DNA of 64,000 nucleotides. Origin: Pseudomonadota bacterium (GTDB lineage Bacteria > Pseudomonadota > Alphaproteobacteria > Acetobacterales > Acetobacteraceae). The DNA lies in contig JAJZSY010000015.1 in assembly GCA_021849425.1 (NCBI GenBank), positions 1 to 64,000 on the forward strand, in the 5' to 3' direction. The notes under the pieces were generated by a model, which was not told where the DNA came from, searched no databases, and saw nothing but the letters and a program-made list of their open reading frames with translations. How positions within the stretch are numbered: position 1 is the first letter of the stretch; every line of letters starts with the position of its first letter. Position numbers and translations under genes: made by a program. Positions 27,279-38,125 of this stretch are shown here, in pieces.

Positions 27279-29286
27279 ACCGCAGGGCAATCGCACCATC
27301 CCGCCAGACGCTGAAACGGTCGATCACCACACGCCCCCGGCCGCGGTAGGCGCCGCGCAGGGGCTCCGGCGACACCACCACGCGCGCGCCGCCACACCCG
27401 CCTTGCGCCGCGGCAGGACCGGCGAGATACAGCACACGCCCACGATCGAACCGGCACCGGCCGCCGGCGCAGACATCGGCCGCCCTGGCCACAAGCACGC
27501 GGTCATGGGCGAAGACCGGGCGCCACTGCGCCAGCGTGTAGTTGTCCGGCCGCCGGGATATGAGAACCCGCACCGCCGCGCCATCCCGCACCGCAATGAG
27601 TGACGCGGTCGGCGCGACGAGCACATCCGGCGCGCGGCCCATCATCATGCCCGCAATGCCGATCAGAACCAGCGGCGCGCCGGAGAGCCGTGCCCGGCCC
27701 CGCAGCAGGCCCAGCAGCGCCATGCCGAAGCCGAGCAGCGCGACCGGCCAGCCCGGGCTTGGCCCGATGACGATGAGGGCGTGCGGCAATGTGCCGACGA
27801 ACCGGGCGACGGCCAGAATCGCGGCGATTCCCCACCCCATCGGCGCCAGCGCCAGCGCCTCGAGATGCAGCGGCATCAGCAGCAGCGCCACGATCCCCGC
27901 GGGCAGCACGATCAGCGCCGTCAGCGGCACCGCGACCAGGTTGGCGAGAATGTAGTATGGCTGCACCTGCTGGAACTGGTAGGCCGCGAAGGGCATCGAC
28001 GCACCGCCGGCGAGCAGCGAGGTGAAGGCCAGCGCCGCCACATGCCGCCCGAGGCGCTGGCGCCATCCATCCCCCCCTATCGCAAACCGGCGGCCCAGCG
28101 CCTCGTAGCCGGCAATCAGCGCCAGGACGGCCGAGAAACTCATCTGGAAGCTCGGGCCCGGAACCGATTGCGGCTCGATAAGGATCAGCACGAAGGCCGC
28201 CAGCGCCAGCCCGCGCAACGACAGCGCCCGGCGCCCCGCGACGATGCCAAGCAGCACCAGGCCCGCCATCGCGAGACTACGCACGATCGGAACATGAAAG
28301 CCGGTGAGCGCCGCATAGACCAGGCCGCCGGCGAAGGCGACCAGCGAGGCGATGATCTTCGCCGGAACCCGCAGGAGCAGCGCCTCGGACAGTCCGGCCG
28401 CGAGGCGCGCCACCGTGAACAACGCGCCCATCACGATGCCGACATGCAACCCGGCGACGGCGAGGATATGGGCAAGACCGGCGGTGATGAAATCCTGCCG
28501 CTCACGGGCGGGAATCGCCGACTCGAACCAGGTCAGCAGGGTCGCCGCCACCGGCCCGGTCTCCGGCGGCATGGCGTTCAGCACCCGGGCGGCGATCGCC
28601 TCGCGCAGCCGCCTCAGGGCGCCGGCCCATCCCGGCCGGCCGGCGCGGGTGATGACGACCTTGCTGACCGCGAAGCCGACCGCGCCAATCCCGGAGAAAA
28701 ACTGGTCCCGCCCGAACGACCACCCGCCGGGATAGGCCGGGCGCGAGGGGGCGAACAGAAAGGCGCGCACATGGATAACGTCTCCGGCCGCAAGACCAAG
28801 ATCGTCGCCCTTGCGAAGCTTGACCCGCACCGCGCGGGCCAGCGCAGGCCCGCCATTCAGCCGTGGCGATGCGAGTCTGACCCGGCGGCCGGTCGCGAGG
28901 AGATCGATCGAGCTGACGCGCCCGGCAACGGTGACCACGCCATGCGGCACCAGGATCGGCGGCGGCATCGCCATCGTCTGCCACTGCGCCCGACCGAAGC
29001 CGAGCGCCGCGAAAAGGGCCAGGGCGGCGATGCGCCGGAAAACCGGCCCATGCCAGCCAAAGGCAAGGCCGCCGCCCGCCACGACGATCGCCACGGGCGC
29101 GATCCACACGGGCGGTTCCCGGTCCAGATCGAAATAGAGCAGCACGCCGGCCAGCATTGCAACCGGCAGGAACAGGACGATGCGCCCGGCATAGGACGCG
29201 GTGCTATAGCCGGAAACCGGCGATTCGATCGCCGCAGGCCTCGTCGTTCTGTCGAAGGTCAGTCCGGCGCCCAAAGGATGACTCAA
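27181..29286 (-). CDS. comEC: ComEC/Rec2-family membrane protein
   Basis: About 700-residue competence-type DNA channel protein. N-terminal helices and a DUF4131/OB-like domain (GVVTVAGRVSSIDLL) precede the Competence domain, with FITAGLAHILAVAGLHVGIVMG and GAGLVYAAL-like helices (FAGGLVYAALTGFHVPIVRS). The C-terminal metallo-beta-lactamase motif HxHxDH is absent, as in many alphaproteobacterial members; the last 150 residues are degenerate. The start is uncertain: the TTG at 29286 lies inside a long palindrome, and an internal start such as Met43 (MLAGVLLYFDLD) is possible. No other competence genes are in the window. Confidence 0.85.
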   Translation of the reverse strand: MSHPLGAGLTFDRTTRPAAIESPVSGYSTASYAGRIVLFLPVAMLAGVLLYFDLDREPPVWIAPVAIVVAGGGLAFGWHGPVFRRIAALALFAALGFGRAQWQTMAMPPPILVPHGVVTVAGRVSSIDLLATGRRVRLASPRLNGGPALARAVRVKLRKGDDLGLAAGDVIHVRAFLFAPSRPAYPGGWSFGRDQFFSGIGAVGFAVSKVVITRAGRPGWAGALRRLREAIAARVLNAMPPETGPVAATLLTWFESAIPARERQDFITAGLAHILAVAGLHVGIVMGALFTVARLAAGLSEALLLRVPAKIIASLVAFAGGLVYAALTGFHVPIVRSLAMAGLVLLGIVAGRRALSLRGLALAAFVLILIEPQSVPGPSFQMSFSAVLALIAGYEALGRRFAIGGDGWRQRLGRHVAALAFTSLLAGGASMPFAAYQFQQVQPYYILANLVAVPLTALIVLPAGIVALLLMPLHLEALALAPMGWGIAAILAVARFVGTLPHALIVIGPSPGWPVALLGFGMALLGLLRGRARLSGAPLVLIGIAGMMMGRAPDVLVAPTASLIAVRDGAAVRVLISRRPDNYTLAQWRPVFAHDRVLVARAADVCAGGRCRFDRGRVLYLAGPAAAQGGCGGARVVVSPEPLRGAYRGRGRVVIDRFSVWRDGAIALRFRGGRVRRMTDRGMQGARPWVPDWPPRWRRRR

Positions 29287-29304
29287 CTAAAAGTTGAGTT
29301 ATCC
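29276..29304. promoter_or_regulatory. 29-base palindrome at the comEC 5' end
   Basis: GGAT-x-ACTCAACT-AAA-AGTTGAGT-x-ATCC: a perfect 8-3-8 inverted repeat extended by four more pairs after one mismatch. It sits between comEC and a small membrane-protein gene, both on the minus strand, in a locally AT-rich segment. It could be a repressor site for comEC or a hairpin ending the upstream message; no T-run supports a terminator. Confidence 0.55.
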
Positions 29305-29337
29305 TATTTCATCCCGGATCGTTGCGAAAGCGCAAAA

Positions 29338-29712
29338 TCAGGCGAGCGCCGCGATGGCGAGGACGAGGGAGATGCCTGCGATGGCGAGCGTGGCGTGAAT
29401 CGCCAGCAGCAGGCCCGGAATGCGCCGCCCGCGCGAGGCGATGACGATCACGGAAAGGCCAAGGCAGAGGGCAAGCCCGAGCAGGAGTTCCGCGCCGGCG
29501 CCAAACCCGCCAAGCCCCATGCGCGGCGCCACCGGATGGCGATCCAGCGAAACGACAAGAGCCGCAAGACCAAGACTGCCGACGACGCCGTGCAGCATGG
29601 CCTTCGCGCCCGCATCGCAGGTCGGGCGCTCACCCCTGTCCCGCGTGGCGTCGAACGCCAGCCACGCACCGATCGCGGCGGCTAGCAGCAGCAATCCGAG
29701 AGCATCCGTCAT
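29338..29712 (-). CDS. Small membrane protein of unknown function
   Basis: 124 residues with four hydrophobic helices (about 4-21, 42-60, 70-92, 98-122) and a polar loop DATRDRGERPTCDAG after the first. I do not recognise the family. ATG 29712 is used because a longer frame upstream reads into the downstream flank of ftsZ without a hydrophobic start. No clear Shine-Dalgarno is present. It lies between ftsZ and comEC in the same direction. Confidence 0.6.
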   Translation of the reverse strand: MTDALGLLLLAAAIGAWLAFDATRDRGERPTCDAGAKAMLHGVVGSLGLAALVVSLDRHPVAPRMGLGGFGAGAELLLGLALCLGLSVIVIASRGRRIPGLLLAIHATLAIAGISLVLAIAALA

Positions 29713-29910
29713 GCGCGGGAAGATGGCGCCGTGATGGCGCACGCGGCAAGTGCACAACGCGGTGAGCGGGCGGATTTGGGCATCCGCCTGCGCAACCCAG
29801 CGGGTGATGCTCTGATCATCAATATCACAGAGCACGACATCAGAGCGCCGGCGGGCGGGGTCACCCGATCGGATGACGCGCCCGGTGCCGCCGGCCGGAT
29901 CGCCGCGTCG

Positions 29911-31473
29911 TCAGGATTGCTGACGACGGAGGAATGCCGGGATATCGATGCCGATTTCCTCGTTGTGGCTGAGCCGCACGGCCGCACGCGGCTCATGCTG
30001 CTGCTGCTGCGGAAGATGGTGGGACGCGCCATCCGGCGCCCCGACATGCGGCAGGTCGCGCGGGGCCTGTTGCGGCGGATAGGACGCCTCATCCCGCGCC
30101 GGCCAGGCCGGCATCGCCGCCCGCGGCGGCTCTGCCGCCGGCTGGACGGGCTGGGGCGCGGCCGCGCTGCGGAACCCATTGGTCATCCGGCTGAACAGGC
30201 TCTGCTTGCGGGGCGGCTCGGCGGCCCGGGGCGCCTCACGATAGGCCGCCGGCGCCGAAATCGGCGCCCTTGCCGGCGCTTCCGGCTGGGCATACTGGTG
30301 GCGCGGGGCCACAGGAGCGGCCGCAGGCTGGGGATGCAGCACCTGCGGCTGCGGCTGAGGCTGGGGCTGATGCAGGCCGACCGTCGGCGCGGCCGGACCG
30401 GCCGGCGCCTGAACCTGTGCCGCGACGGTGGCATTCGCCTCCACCATCACGCTGTCGCCCGACACCGCGGCAAGGCGCGGCCGCTCGGCCTGCGCGGGCA
30501 CTGGCGTGTCGATCCCGGTCGCCACCACCGAAATCCGGACCCGGCTGCCGAGACTCTCGTCGAGCGCCATGCCAACCATGATGTTGGCATCCTCGTCGAC
30601 TTCCTCGGCAATGCGGTTCGCCGCCTGGTCAAGCTCGTGCAGCGAGAAGTCGGAACTGCCGGTGATGTTGATCAGCAGCCCGCGCGCGCCCTTCATGTTG
30701 GTGTCTTCGAGCAGCGGATTGGAAATCGCCGCCTCCGCCGCGCGGATCGCGCGATCCTCGCCCTCGGCCTCGCCGGTGCCCATCATCGCCTTGCCCATCA
30801 CCGACATCACCGAACGGATATCGGCATAGTCGAGATTCACCAGGCCCGGGACCACCATGAGGTCGGTAACGCCGCGCACGCCCATGTACAGCACATGGTC
30901 GGCCATCTCGAAGGCTTCCTTCCAGCCCGTCCGCTCGTTGGCCACCTTGAAAAGGTTCTGGTTCGGAATCACGATCAGCGTGTCGACGAACTGCTGCAGC
31001 TCGTTGATCCCGTCCTCGGCCGAACGCAGGCGGCGCCGCCCCTCGAAGGCGAAGGGCTTGGTCACCACACCGACCGTCAGGATGCCGCGCTCGCGCGCCA
31101 TCCGCGCGATCACCGGCGCCGCACCCGTGCCCGTGCCGCCGCCCATGCCCGCGGTGATGAACACCATATGCGCGCCGTCGAGATGCCGTGCCAGATCTTC
31201 CGACGCCTCCTCGGCCGAGGCCTTGCCGATTTCCGGCCGCCCGCCCGCGCCATTGCCCTGGGTGATATGCGGCCCGAGCTGGATACGGCGCTCGGCGCGC
31301 GAGAGCATCAGCTGCTGCGCGTCGGTATTGGCGACGACGAATTCCACGCCCGGCAGGTTCAGCGCGATCATGTTGTTGACCGCGTTCGTGCCGCCGCCGC
31401 CAACGCCGATCACCGTGATGCGCGGCGTGAAATCTGTCTGTGTCGTGGTCTGTCGGATCAGGTTCAGGGTCAT
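29911..31473 (-). CDS. ftsZ: Cell division GTPase FtsZ
   Basis: 520-residue tubulin homologue that forms the division ring. It has the N-terminal nucleotide segment [18 protein letters not shown], the tubulin signature [13 protein letters not shown] and T7-loop residues [13 protein letters not shown]. After the core (to about residue 320) comes a roughly 180-residue Pro/Gln/Ala-rich linker, long as in other alphaproteobacteria. The C-terminal peptide [11 protein letters not shown] binds FtsA and ZipA-like partners. It starts 64 bases after ftsA and ends the dcw cluster; a 8-base-pair inverted repeat overlaps its stop. Confidence 0.98.
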   Translation of the reverse strand: MTLNLIRQTTTQTDFTPRITVIGVGGGGTNAVNNMIALNLPGVEFVVANTDAQQLMLSRAERRIQLGPHITQGNGAGGRPEIGKASAEEASEDLARHLDGAHMVFITAGMGGGTGTGAAPVIARMARERGILTVGVVTKPFAFEGRRRLRSAEDGINELQQFVDTLIVIPNQNLFKVANERTGWKEAFEMADHVLYMGVRGVTDLMVVPGLVNLDYADIRSVMSVMGKAMMGTGEAEGEDRAIRAAEAAISNPLLEDTNMKGARGLLINITGSSDFSLHELDQAANRIAEEVDEDANIMVGMALDESLGSRVRISVVATGIDTPVPAQAERPRLAAVSGDSVMVEANATVAAQVQAPAGPAAPTVGLHQPQPQPQPQVLHPQPAAAPVAPRHQYAQPEAPARAPISAPAAYREAPRAAEPPRKQSLFSRMTNGFRSAAAPQPVQPAAEPPRAAMPAWPARDEASYPPQQAPRDLPHVGAPDGASHHLPQQQQHEPRAAVRLSHNEEIGIDIPAFLRRQQS

Positions 31474-31537
31474 GTCTGCGTCTCCTGGCAGGCGGGCGTG
31501 AAACGGGGGGCGGCGGGGATGCGATCGCGATCTGTCA

Positions 31538-32845
31538 TCACATCCGCCGCACGAGAAAATTCATGAATCGGGCCAGCCGGCCCTGCGGCGCGGCGAGGCT
31601 GAAGTCGATGTCATGCATCGTCTGGCCATCGCCGGTGGCGAAGGCGAGCAGCCCGATCATCGTGGCGAAATTCGGCCCGGTGGCCGCGTCGGGCAGGCCG
31701 ATCACACCGAGCGGCTTGCCGATCCGCACCTGGCGGTCGAGGATCTGCGCCGCGAGTTCGCGGGCGCCGACCAGTTGCGATGCGCCGCCGGTCAGCACCA
31801 CGCGCGCCCCAGCGGCGCGGCCAAGCCCGGATGTCTCGATCCGGTCGCGCACCAGCTCGAAAATCTCCTCGAGCCGCGGGCGGATGATCGAGACCAGGGC
31901 GCTGCGCGGCACCTTGGCGATCTGGTGCTCCGCCTCGCCCACGAGCGGCACGGGCAGCAATTCGCGGGCGTCGTCAGGGCTTTCCTGGCAAGTGCCATAC
32001 AGCGTCTTCAGCCGCTCCGCATGCGCCACCTGGGTGGAGAGCAGCCGGGCCACGTCGTTGGTGACGTGATTGCCGCCGACCGGCAGTTGCGCCGTGTGCA
32101 GCATCTGCCCCTCGGCGAAGATCGCGATCGTCGTCGTCCCGCCGCCCATGTCGATCACGGTCGCGCCGAGTTCGCGCTCATCCTCCACCAGCGTGGCAAG
32201 GCCCGAGGCGAACGGCGCCGACACCATCGAGGCAATCTCGAGTTCGCAGCGCTCAAGACAGGCGGTGACGCTCTTGATCGCCGTGGTGGCGGCGTCGACC
32301 ACGTGAAGCTGCGCAGTCAGCGTGTCGCAATAGAGGCCGCGCGGATCGGCGACGCCGCCGGTCTCGTCGGTGGAGAAATTGAGCGGCAGGGCATGGATCG
32401 TGCCGCGCCCCTCGGATGCCGCGCGGGCCCGCGCCTCGCGCACCACGCGGCGGATGTCATCCTCGGTCACGGCGCGGCCGTCGATCGGCCATTGCACGTT
32501 GAACAGCCGGCTCTCCGGCTGCCCGCAGGAGAGGTTCACCGTGACCGATTTCAGCCGCATGTCGGCCTGGTCCTCGGCCGCGCCGACAGCGGCGCGGATG
32601 GCCTTCTCCGCCTCTTCCAGATCGACGATGCCGCCCGACTTCACGCCCCGCCCGCGCTGCCAGCCGAAGCCGAGCGCGCGCAGCCGTCCGTCGCTCTCGG
32701 CGCGGCCGATCAGGCAGGAAATCTTGGTCGAGCCGATATCCAGCACGCCGAACGGGCCGGAGCGCGCGGGCTGGCGGCGCGCGTCCTGCTGGCGAGGATC
32801 GGCCCGTGTCGCGGTGAGTGTCGCGCGGCGGGAGAGATCGTTCAT
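31538..32845 (-). CDS. ftsA: Cell division protein FtsA
   Basis: 435-residue actin-like membrane tether of FtsZ. Phosphate-1 motif [15 protein letters not shown] (about 33-47), the 1C subdomain, phosphate-2 [16 protein letters not shown] and adenosine motif [13 protein letters not shown] are visible. The end [12 protein letters not shown] is the amphipathic membrane helix. The N-terminal 30-residue basic extension is longer than in enterobacteria. It starts 13 bases after ftsQ. Confidence 0.97.
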   Translation of the reverse strand: MNDLSRRATLTATRADPRQQDARRQPARSGPFGVLDIGSTKISCLIGRAESDGRLRALGFGWQRGRGVKSGGIVDLEEAEKAIRAAVGAAEDQADMRLKSVTVNLSCGQPESRLFNVQWPIDGRAVTEDDIRRVVREARARAASEGRGTIHALPLNFSTDETGGVADPRGLYCDTLTAQLHVVDAATTAIKSVTACLERCELEIASMVSAPFASGLATLVEDERELGATVIDMGGGTTTIAIFAEGQMLHTAQLPVGGNHVTNDVARLLSTQVAHAERLKTLYGTCQESPDDARELLPVPLVGEAEHQIAKVPRSALVSIIRPRLEEIFELVRDRIETSGLGRAAGARVVLTGGASQLVGARELAAQILDRQVRIGKPLGVIGLPDAATGPNFATMIGLLAFATGDGQTMHDIDFSLAAPQGRLARFMNFLVRRM

Positions 32846-32858
32846 GCCCGTGCCTCCC

Positions 32859-33737
32859 TCATGAATTGTGCTTCCCTGCGGCGGTCGATGGCGTTGCGGC
32901 TTCGGTCACGAAACCTTTCGGATAGGGGCGCACCACCAGCCGGTCGGCCAGCCGCAGATCGATCCGGCGCACCGGCCGCTCCAGCAGGCGGATCTTCCGC
33001 TCCGCCTGCATCAGCACGGCGAGCGCGCGCGCCGGATGGGAATCCGGCAGTTCCACAACCGTCCTGTCCCGCAGGATCAGGTTCCAGCGCAGCCGGTCGA
33101 TCCGCTCGGCCGCGACGACCTTCGAAGCGATCGCGGGGAACCGCGCGAGCAGGTCGAGCAGGTCCTGCGCATGTTTCGGCGCGCCGGCGCCGACCAGCAA
33201 CCGCAGGCTCGGGTCATGCACGCGTGCCGCGCCAGCGTCGCGATCCTCCAGCACGGCGCCGCCGGGGCCGACCAGCGCGAAACGTCCGTCCGGCCGCTGC
33301 CAGATCGCGAGGGCGCGGCGCTCGGTTACCTCGATCCGCAACGTGTTCGGCAGCACGCGCTCGACCACGGCGGTGCGGACAAGGCCCAGCGCGCCGACCC
33401 GCGCCGCCACCGCCGCCGGCGAGACCGCAAAGATCGGCTGGCCCCGCTCGACGTCGATGACCCGCTCGACCACGGCGCGCGAGCCCGGCGCCACGCCCTG
33501 CAACTCGATATGGGCAACACGGAATCCGGCGTCCGCCGCCAGGCTCGCCGCCGCCGCGCGCACGGGCCGGACCACGGCGACCACGCCGCGCAAGCCGAGC
33601 GGCACCGCGATCAGCAGAAGAGCGACGACGCCCAGCACCGCCGTCGGCCGCCCCGCCCGCCGCAACCGGCGCAGCAGCAGGGTGCGCGGGCTCGGCCGGT
33701 CCTGCACCTTGGTCTTGCGCGACCTCACACGCGGCAT
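32859..33737 (-). CDS. ftsQ: Cell division protein FtsQ
   Basis: 292-residue bitopic divisome protein connecting FtsL/FtsB and FtsW-FtsI to the early ring. A Lys/Arg-rich cytoplasmic tail precedes one transmembrane helix (about 35-57), the POTRA domain ([34 protein letters not shown]) and the beta domain ([19 protein letters not shown]...). ATG 33737 is chosen because it overlaps the ddl stop by 13 bases and gives normal length; an upstream in-frame Met lies deeper inside ddl. Confidence 0.94.
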   Translation of the reverse strand: MPRVRSRKTKVQDRPSPRTLLLRRLRRAGRPTAVLGVVALLLIAVPLGLRGVVAVVRPVRAAAASLAADAGFRVAHIELQGVAPGSRAVVERVIDVERGQPIFAVSPAAVAARVGALGLVRTAVVERVLPNTLRIEVTERRALAIWQRPDGRFALVGPGGAVLEDRDAGAARVHDPSLRLLVGAGAPKHAQDLLDLLARFPAIASKVVAAERIDRLRWNLILRDRTVVELPDSHPARALAVLMQAERKIRLLERPVRRIDLRLADRLVVRPYPKGFVTEAATPSTAAGKHNS

Positions 33738-34630
33738 GCGGCGTTCTCCACCATCCAGGCGCACAGCGCGGGGAAATCGATGCCGCAATGGGCCGCCTGC
33801 TCGGGCAGCAGCGAGGTCGGCGTCATGCCCGGCTGGGTGTTCACCTCCAGCAGCACCAGCCGGTTCGTTTCGTCATCATATCTGAAATCCGCGCGCGTCG
33901 CCCCACGGCAGCCAAGCGCCCGATGCGCCGCGACCGCGACATCCCGCGCCCGCGCGCCGACCGCGGGCGTCACCTGCGCGGGAATCTCGTGTCGCGAGGC
34001 GCCGGCCGCGTATTTCGCCGTATAGTCGTAAAACCCCTCGGCGCGGATTTCAGTGACGGCCAGCGCCCGGTCCTCGAGCACGGATACGGTGAGTTCCCGC
34101 CCGGGGACATATTCCTCGGCCATCGCCACCGCTCCGTGGCGCCAGGCATGCGCGATGTCGGCACGGCGATTATCGCCGTCGCGCAGGATGAACACGCCGA
34201 CCGACGAGCCCTCGTTCACCGGCTTGATGACATAGGGCCGCGGCAGCGGATCGGCCGCCGCGAGTTCGTCGAGCGGGACGATGCGGTGCCGCGCCAGCGG
34301 CAGGCCGGCGGCGGCGAAAACCGCCTTGGCCGCGCCCTTGTCCATCGCCATCGACGATGCCCGCACGCCGGAATGGGTATAGGGGATACCCATGTAGTCG
34401 AGCACGCCCTGGATCGTCCCGTCCTCGCCGAAACGGCCATGCAACGCGTTGAACACAGCGTCCGGCGCCGGCGTCAGCGCCGCGATCACCGCGCCGAGAT
34501 CGGCGCCGACCTCGATCTCGAACACGTCATATCCGGCCTGGCGCAGCGCCGCCGCGACCTGCCGTCCGGAAGCGAGGCTGACCTCGCGCTCCTCCGAAAT
34601 GCCCCCAAGCAGGATCGCGACGCGCTTCAT
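33725..34630 (-). CDS. ddl: D-alanine-D-alanine ligase
   Basis: 301-residue ATP-grasp ligase making the D-Ala-D-Ala dipeptide for MurF. It has [19 protein letters not shown] at the N-terminus (family GGxSxEREVSLxSG), [27 protein letters not shown], the ATP-grasp [17 protein letters not shown] and metal-site [20 protein letters not shown]. The start codon overlaps the murB stop as ATGA. Confidence 0.97.
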   Translation of the reverse strand: MKRVAILLGGISEEREVSLASGRQVAAALRQAGYDVFEIEVGADLGAVIAALTPAPDAVFNALHGRFGEDGTIQGVLDYMGIPYTHSGVRASSMAMDKGAAKAVFAAAGLPLARHRIVPLDELAAADPLPRPYVIKPVNEGSSVGVFILRDGDNRRADIAHAWRHGAVAMAEEYVPGRELTVSVLEDRALAVTEIRAEGFYDYTAKYAAGASRHEIPAQVTPAVGARARDVAVAAHRALGCRGATRADFRYDDETNRLVLLEVNTQPGMTPTSLLPEQAAHCGIDFPALCAWMVENAACRV

Positions 34631-35556
34631 GCCGCCCCCCGGCCCGGCAGGCCGACCCGGCGGATTTCCCAGATCAGCTCGATGCCGGTCAGCTCGCGCA
34701 CGCGCCGGCGCACCGTCTCGCCCAGCCCTTCAATATCCGCAGCCGTCGCCTCGCCGAGATTGATCAGGAAATTGCAGTGCTTTTCCGAAACCTGGGCGCC
34801 GCCGTGAACGAGCCCGCGGCAGCCCGCCTCGTCGATCAGCCGCCAGGCCTTGTCGCCCTCGGGGTTGCGGAAGGTCGAGCCGCCCGTTCGCGCCCGCACC
34901 GGCTGCGTCGCCTCGCGGCTCGCGCGGATCTCCGCCATCCGCGCCGCGATCGCCGCCGCGTCGCCCGGCCGCGCGTGCAGCCGCGCCCGCACCACGATCC
35001 CGCCCTCCGGCAGCCGCGCGTGCCGGTAGGTCAGCGCGAGATCGCCGGCGGCATAGCGCGCCACCGTCCCGTCCCGCCCAACAATCTCGGCCCAGTCCAG
35101 AACATCGCGGATCTCCGCGCCATAGGCGCCGGCATTCATCGCCACGGCGCCACCGAGCGAGCCCGGAATGCCAGAGAGGAATTCGAGTCCCGCGAGCCCC
35201 GCCGCCGCCGCATGCTCGGCGATCGTCGCGTCGAGCGCCGCCGCCCCCGCCACGATTCCATCCGGCTGAACCTCGATTTCGGCGAATCCGCGGACCAGCC
35301 GCACGATCACACCCCCGATCCCGCCATCCCGCACGATGAGGTTGGACGCGGCGCCGATCGGCAGCACCGGCACTTCCGGCGCGAGGGCGGCGAGAAAACG
35401 GCTCAGATCATCGGTATCGGCGGGGCGGAACATCACCTCCGCCGGCCCGCCGACGCGGAACCACGTCACCGGGCCGAGCGGCACATCGAAGCCGATGCGT
35501 CCGCGCACCGCCGGCAGCGCGGCGCGCCAGTCGGCCATGACCGGTGCCGCCATCAT
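34627..35556 (-). CDS. murB: UDP-N-acetylenolpyruvoylglucosamine reductase
   Basis: 309-residue FAD enzyme reducing UDP-GlcNAc-enolpyruvate to UDP-MurNAc. It shows [13 protein letters not shown], the FAD stretch [41 protein letters not shown], and [25 protein letters not shown] with its catalytic Ser, as in type II MurB. ATG 35556 overlaps the murC stop as ATGA; a longer frame upstream only shadows murC. Confidence 0.96.
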   Translation of the reverse strand: MMAAPVMADWRAALPAVRGRIGFDVPLGPVTWFRVGGPAEVMFRPADTDDLSRFLAALAPEVPVLPIGAASNLIVRDGGIGGVIVRLVRGFAEIEVQPDGIVAGAAALDATIAEHAAAAGLAGLEFLSGIPGSLGGAVAMNAGAYGAEIRDVLDWAEIVGRDGTVARYAAGDLALTYRHARLPEGGIVVRARLHARPGDAAAIAARMAEIRASREATQPVRARTGGSTFRNPEGDKAWRLIDEAGCRGLVHGGAQVSEKHCNFLINLGEATAADIEGLGETVRRRVRELTGIELIWEIRRVGLPGRGAA

Positions 35557-36992
35557 CGCATGCCCCCGGCGCCGCGGCGGGTGGTCTCGATCAGCGCCTG
35601 CAACTGGTTGGGCAGCGCCTGCGCCCAGTTGGTGATCGACCCGGCGCCGAGGCACACCACGTAATCGCCGGCACGCGCCATCGCGTTGATCATCTCGGCC
35701 AGATGATCGGGGCTGCCGAGCGAGACGACCGATTTGTGGCCACGCGCCCGCAGCCCCTCCACCAGCGCGTCCCGGTCGATGCCCGGAATCGGCTCCTCGC
35801 CCGCCGGGTAGACATCGGCGACGATCACCTTGCCCGCATCGTTCATGCAGGTGCAGAAATCCTCGAACAGCGTGGCCAGCCGCGAATAGCGATGCGGCTG
35901 CACCACCGCGATCACGTCCCTCGCCCCGGCCTGCCGCGCCGCCCGCAGCACCGCCGCGATCTCGACCGGGTGATGGCCGTAATCGTCGATCACGGTAATG
36001 CCGGCCACCTCGCCGGTCTTGGTGAACCGCCGCTTCACGCCACGGAAACTCGCCAGCGCCGCGCGCAGATCGACCTCCGGCACCTCCATCTCGATGCCGA
36101 TCGCGATCGCCGCCAGCGCGTTCTGGACGTTATGGTTGCCAAGCATCGGCAGGCGAATCGGCGCGAGCACCCGCTCGCGCCCGGCCACGCGTTCGGACAG
36201 TCGCACCTCGAATGTCGCGCCATTGCGGTCGGACATGATCCGCTCCGCCCGCACATCCGCCTGCGGCGACAGGCCGTAGGTGATCAGCCGGTGATCCGAC
36301 AGGTCCGGAATCATCCGCTGTACGCCGGGATGATCGATGCACAGGACCGCAAACCCGTAGAACGGGATGTTCGAGACGAACTGGCGATATCCCGCCTCCA
36401 TCGCCTCGGCGGAGCCCCAATGGTCGAGGTGCTCGGGGTCCATGTTGGTGACGACCGCGATCACCGCCGGCAGGCGGAGAAAGCTGCCATCGCTCTCATC
36501 GGCCTCGACCACCATCCAGTCGCCGCCGCCGAGCCGCGCATTGGTGCCATAGGCGTTGATGATCCCGCCATTGATCACGGTCGGGTCGAGCCCCGCGCCT
36601 TCCAGCACGGCGGCGACCAGGCTCGTCGTCGTCGTCTTGCCATGGGTGCCGCCGATCGCGACCGACCAGCGCAGCCGCATCAGCTCGCCCAGCATCTCGG
36701 CGCGCCGCACCACCGGGATCATCCGCTTGCGCGCCGCCTGCACCTCGGGATTGTCGCGCGGCACCGCGGTCGACACCACAACGACCTGCGCGCTGCCGAG
36801 ATTCCCCGCGTCATGCCCGATCGCGACCGGAATCCCGGCCGCGCGCAGGCGCGCGACATTGGCGTTTTCCGAAAGGTCCGACCCCTGCACCGAATAGCCG
36901 AGATTGTGCAGCACCTCGGCGATGCCGGACATGCCGATCCCGGCAATGCCGACGAAATGGATCGTCCCGATCGATAGCGGCATGGCCCTCAT
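35553..36992 (-). CDS. murC: UDP-N-acetylmuramate-L-alanine ligase
   Basis: 479-residue Mur ligase adding the first stem-peptide residue, L-Ala. N-terminal Rossmann [26 protein letters not shown] loop [13 protein letters not shown], central [13 protein letters not shown] with metal ligands and C-terminal [14 protein letters not shown] are all intact. Both ends overlap their neighbours by four bases (ATGA). Confidence 0.98.
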   Translation of the reverse strand: MRAMPLSIGTIHFVGIAGIGMSGIAEVLHNLGYSVQGSDLSENANVARLRAAGIPVAIGHDAGNLGSAQVVVVSTAVPRDNPEVQAARKRMIPVVRRAEMLGELMRLRWSVAIGGTHGKTTTTSLVAAVLEGAGLDPTVINGGIINAYGTNARLGGGDWMVVEADESDGSFLRLPAVIAVVTNMDPEHLDHWGSAEAMEAGYRQFVSNIPFYGFAVLCIDHPGVQRMIPDLSDHRLITYGLSPQADVRAERIMSDRNGATFEVRLSERVAGRERVLAPIRLPMLGNHNVQNALAAIAIGIEMEVPEVDLRAALASFRGVKRRFTKTGEVAGITVIDDYGHHPVEIAAVLRAARQAGARDVIAVVQPHRYSRLATLFEDFCTCMNDAGKVIVADVYPAGEEPIPGIDRDALVEGLRARGHKSVVSLGSPDHLAEMINAMARAGDYVVCLGAGSITNWAQALPNQLQALIETTRRGAGGMR

Positions 36993-38125
36993 CGCACGCG
37001 CTCCGCGATTGCCGAAAGAACAAGATCGGCCAGCCGCGCCGCCGCCCCCTCGATCCGCGCGCCGGCCGACGCCTCGGCCATCGCCGCGAGGCGGGCCGGG
37101 TCCTCAAGCAGGGTGCCGAGCGCGCGGGCCAGAAGTTCGGGCGTCGTTGTCGCCTGGTCGAGCCGGAGCGCGCCGCCGCACCGCGCGAGAACATCGGCAT
37201 TGTGCCGCTGGTCGGTGTTGATCGCGAGCGGAATGAAGATCGCCGGCCGCCCGATCGTCGCCACCTCGGCGACGGTCGATCCGCCGGAGCGCGCAATCAG
37301 CAGTTGCGCCGCCGCCATGCGCGGCGCCACATCGCTGAAGAAGGGCGCCAGCTCATGCCCGATCCCCGCGGCATCGAGCGCGCCGCGCGCTTCGCCGATC
37401 GCCTCAGCCGGACACTGCATGGTCAGCACGATCCGCCGGCGCAACGCCTCGGGCAGCAGCGCAAGCGCCGCCGGCACAAGGGCGGCGAACACGCGTGCGC
37501 CGAGCGAGCCGCCCAGCACGAGCAGCCGGATAGTCCCCCCGTTCGTGGTCCCCCCGGGCGTCGTCTCCCCGGGCGGCGCATAGGGCGATGCGGCAAGCGC
37601 CGAGATGGCGGCGCGCACCGGATTGCCGGTAACGGTCGCGCGCGCCCTTGCGGGCAGCCCCGCGGTGGCTTCGAAACTCAGCGCGATATGGTCGGCGAAC
37701 CGCGCGAGGAAGCGGTTGGCGCCGCCAAGCACCGCGTTCTGGTCGTGCAGCACGATGGCGGGGCGCCGCCGCAGCGTCGCCGCCGCGAGAACCGGCGGCA
37801 CCGAGGGATAGCCGCCGAACCCGACAACGGCGGCGGCATCGAGTTTCGCGAGAATGCGCCGCGCCGCGCCCGTGCCGCGCGCGAGTTGCGCCATACCGGA
37901 CAGGCGGCGCCCAAGGCTTCGCCCCGCCAGCCCGGCGCCGGCCAGAACATGCCTCTCGCAGCCCTCGAACACCGGCGACTTGAGCGCGGCGGACCGTGCA
38001 TCGGTCATCAGCACGATCCGCTGGCCGCGCCGCATGAGTTCATCGGCCACCGACTCCGCCGGAACCATGTGGCCACCGGTGCCGCCCGCCGCGATGACGA
38101 TCGGATGCAGCATCGCGCCCCTCAT
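36989..38125 (-). CDS. murG: UDP-GlcNAc:lipid I transferase MurG
   Basis: 378-residue GT28 enzyme converting lipid I to lipid II on the inner membrane face. Markers are [54 protein letters not shown] and the C-terminal [24 protein letters not shown] that binds the donor uridine. ATG 38125 overlaps the ftsW stop as ATGA; Met at 38113 is an alternative. The stretch around residues 180-205 ([18 protein letters not shown]) is a Gly/Thr/Pro insertion not usual in MurG. Confidence 0.96.
   Translation of the reverse strand: MRGAMLHPIVIAAGGTGGHMVPAESVADELMRRGQRIVLMTDARSAALKSPVFEGCERHVLAGAGLAGRSLGRRLSGMAQLARGTGAARRILAKLDAAAVVGFGGYPSVPPVLAAATLRRRPAIVLHDQNAVLGGANRFLARFADHIALSFEATAGLPARARATVTGNPVRAAISALAASPYAPPGETTPGGTTNGGTIRLLVLGGSLGARVFAALVPAALALLPEALRRRIVLTMQCPAEAIGEARGALDAAGIGHELAPFFSDVAPRMAAAQLLIARSGGSTVAEVATIGRPAIFIPLAINTDQRHNADVLARCGGALRLDQATTTPELLARALGTLLEDPARLAAMAEASAGARIEGAAARLADLVLSAIAERVR

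Noticed and set aside
27781-29685. A 634-codon plus-strand frame
   Set aside because: It is antisense to comEC and the small membrane protein, with no hydrophobic or domain pattern.
29907-29927. Inverted repeat GTCGTCAG-GATTG-CTGACGAC as an ftsZ terminator
   Set aside because: It overlaps the last codons and stop of ftsZ, where the sequence is fixed by the C-terminal peptide, and no T-run follows.
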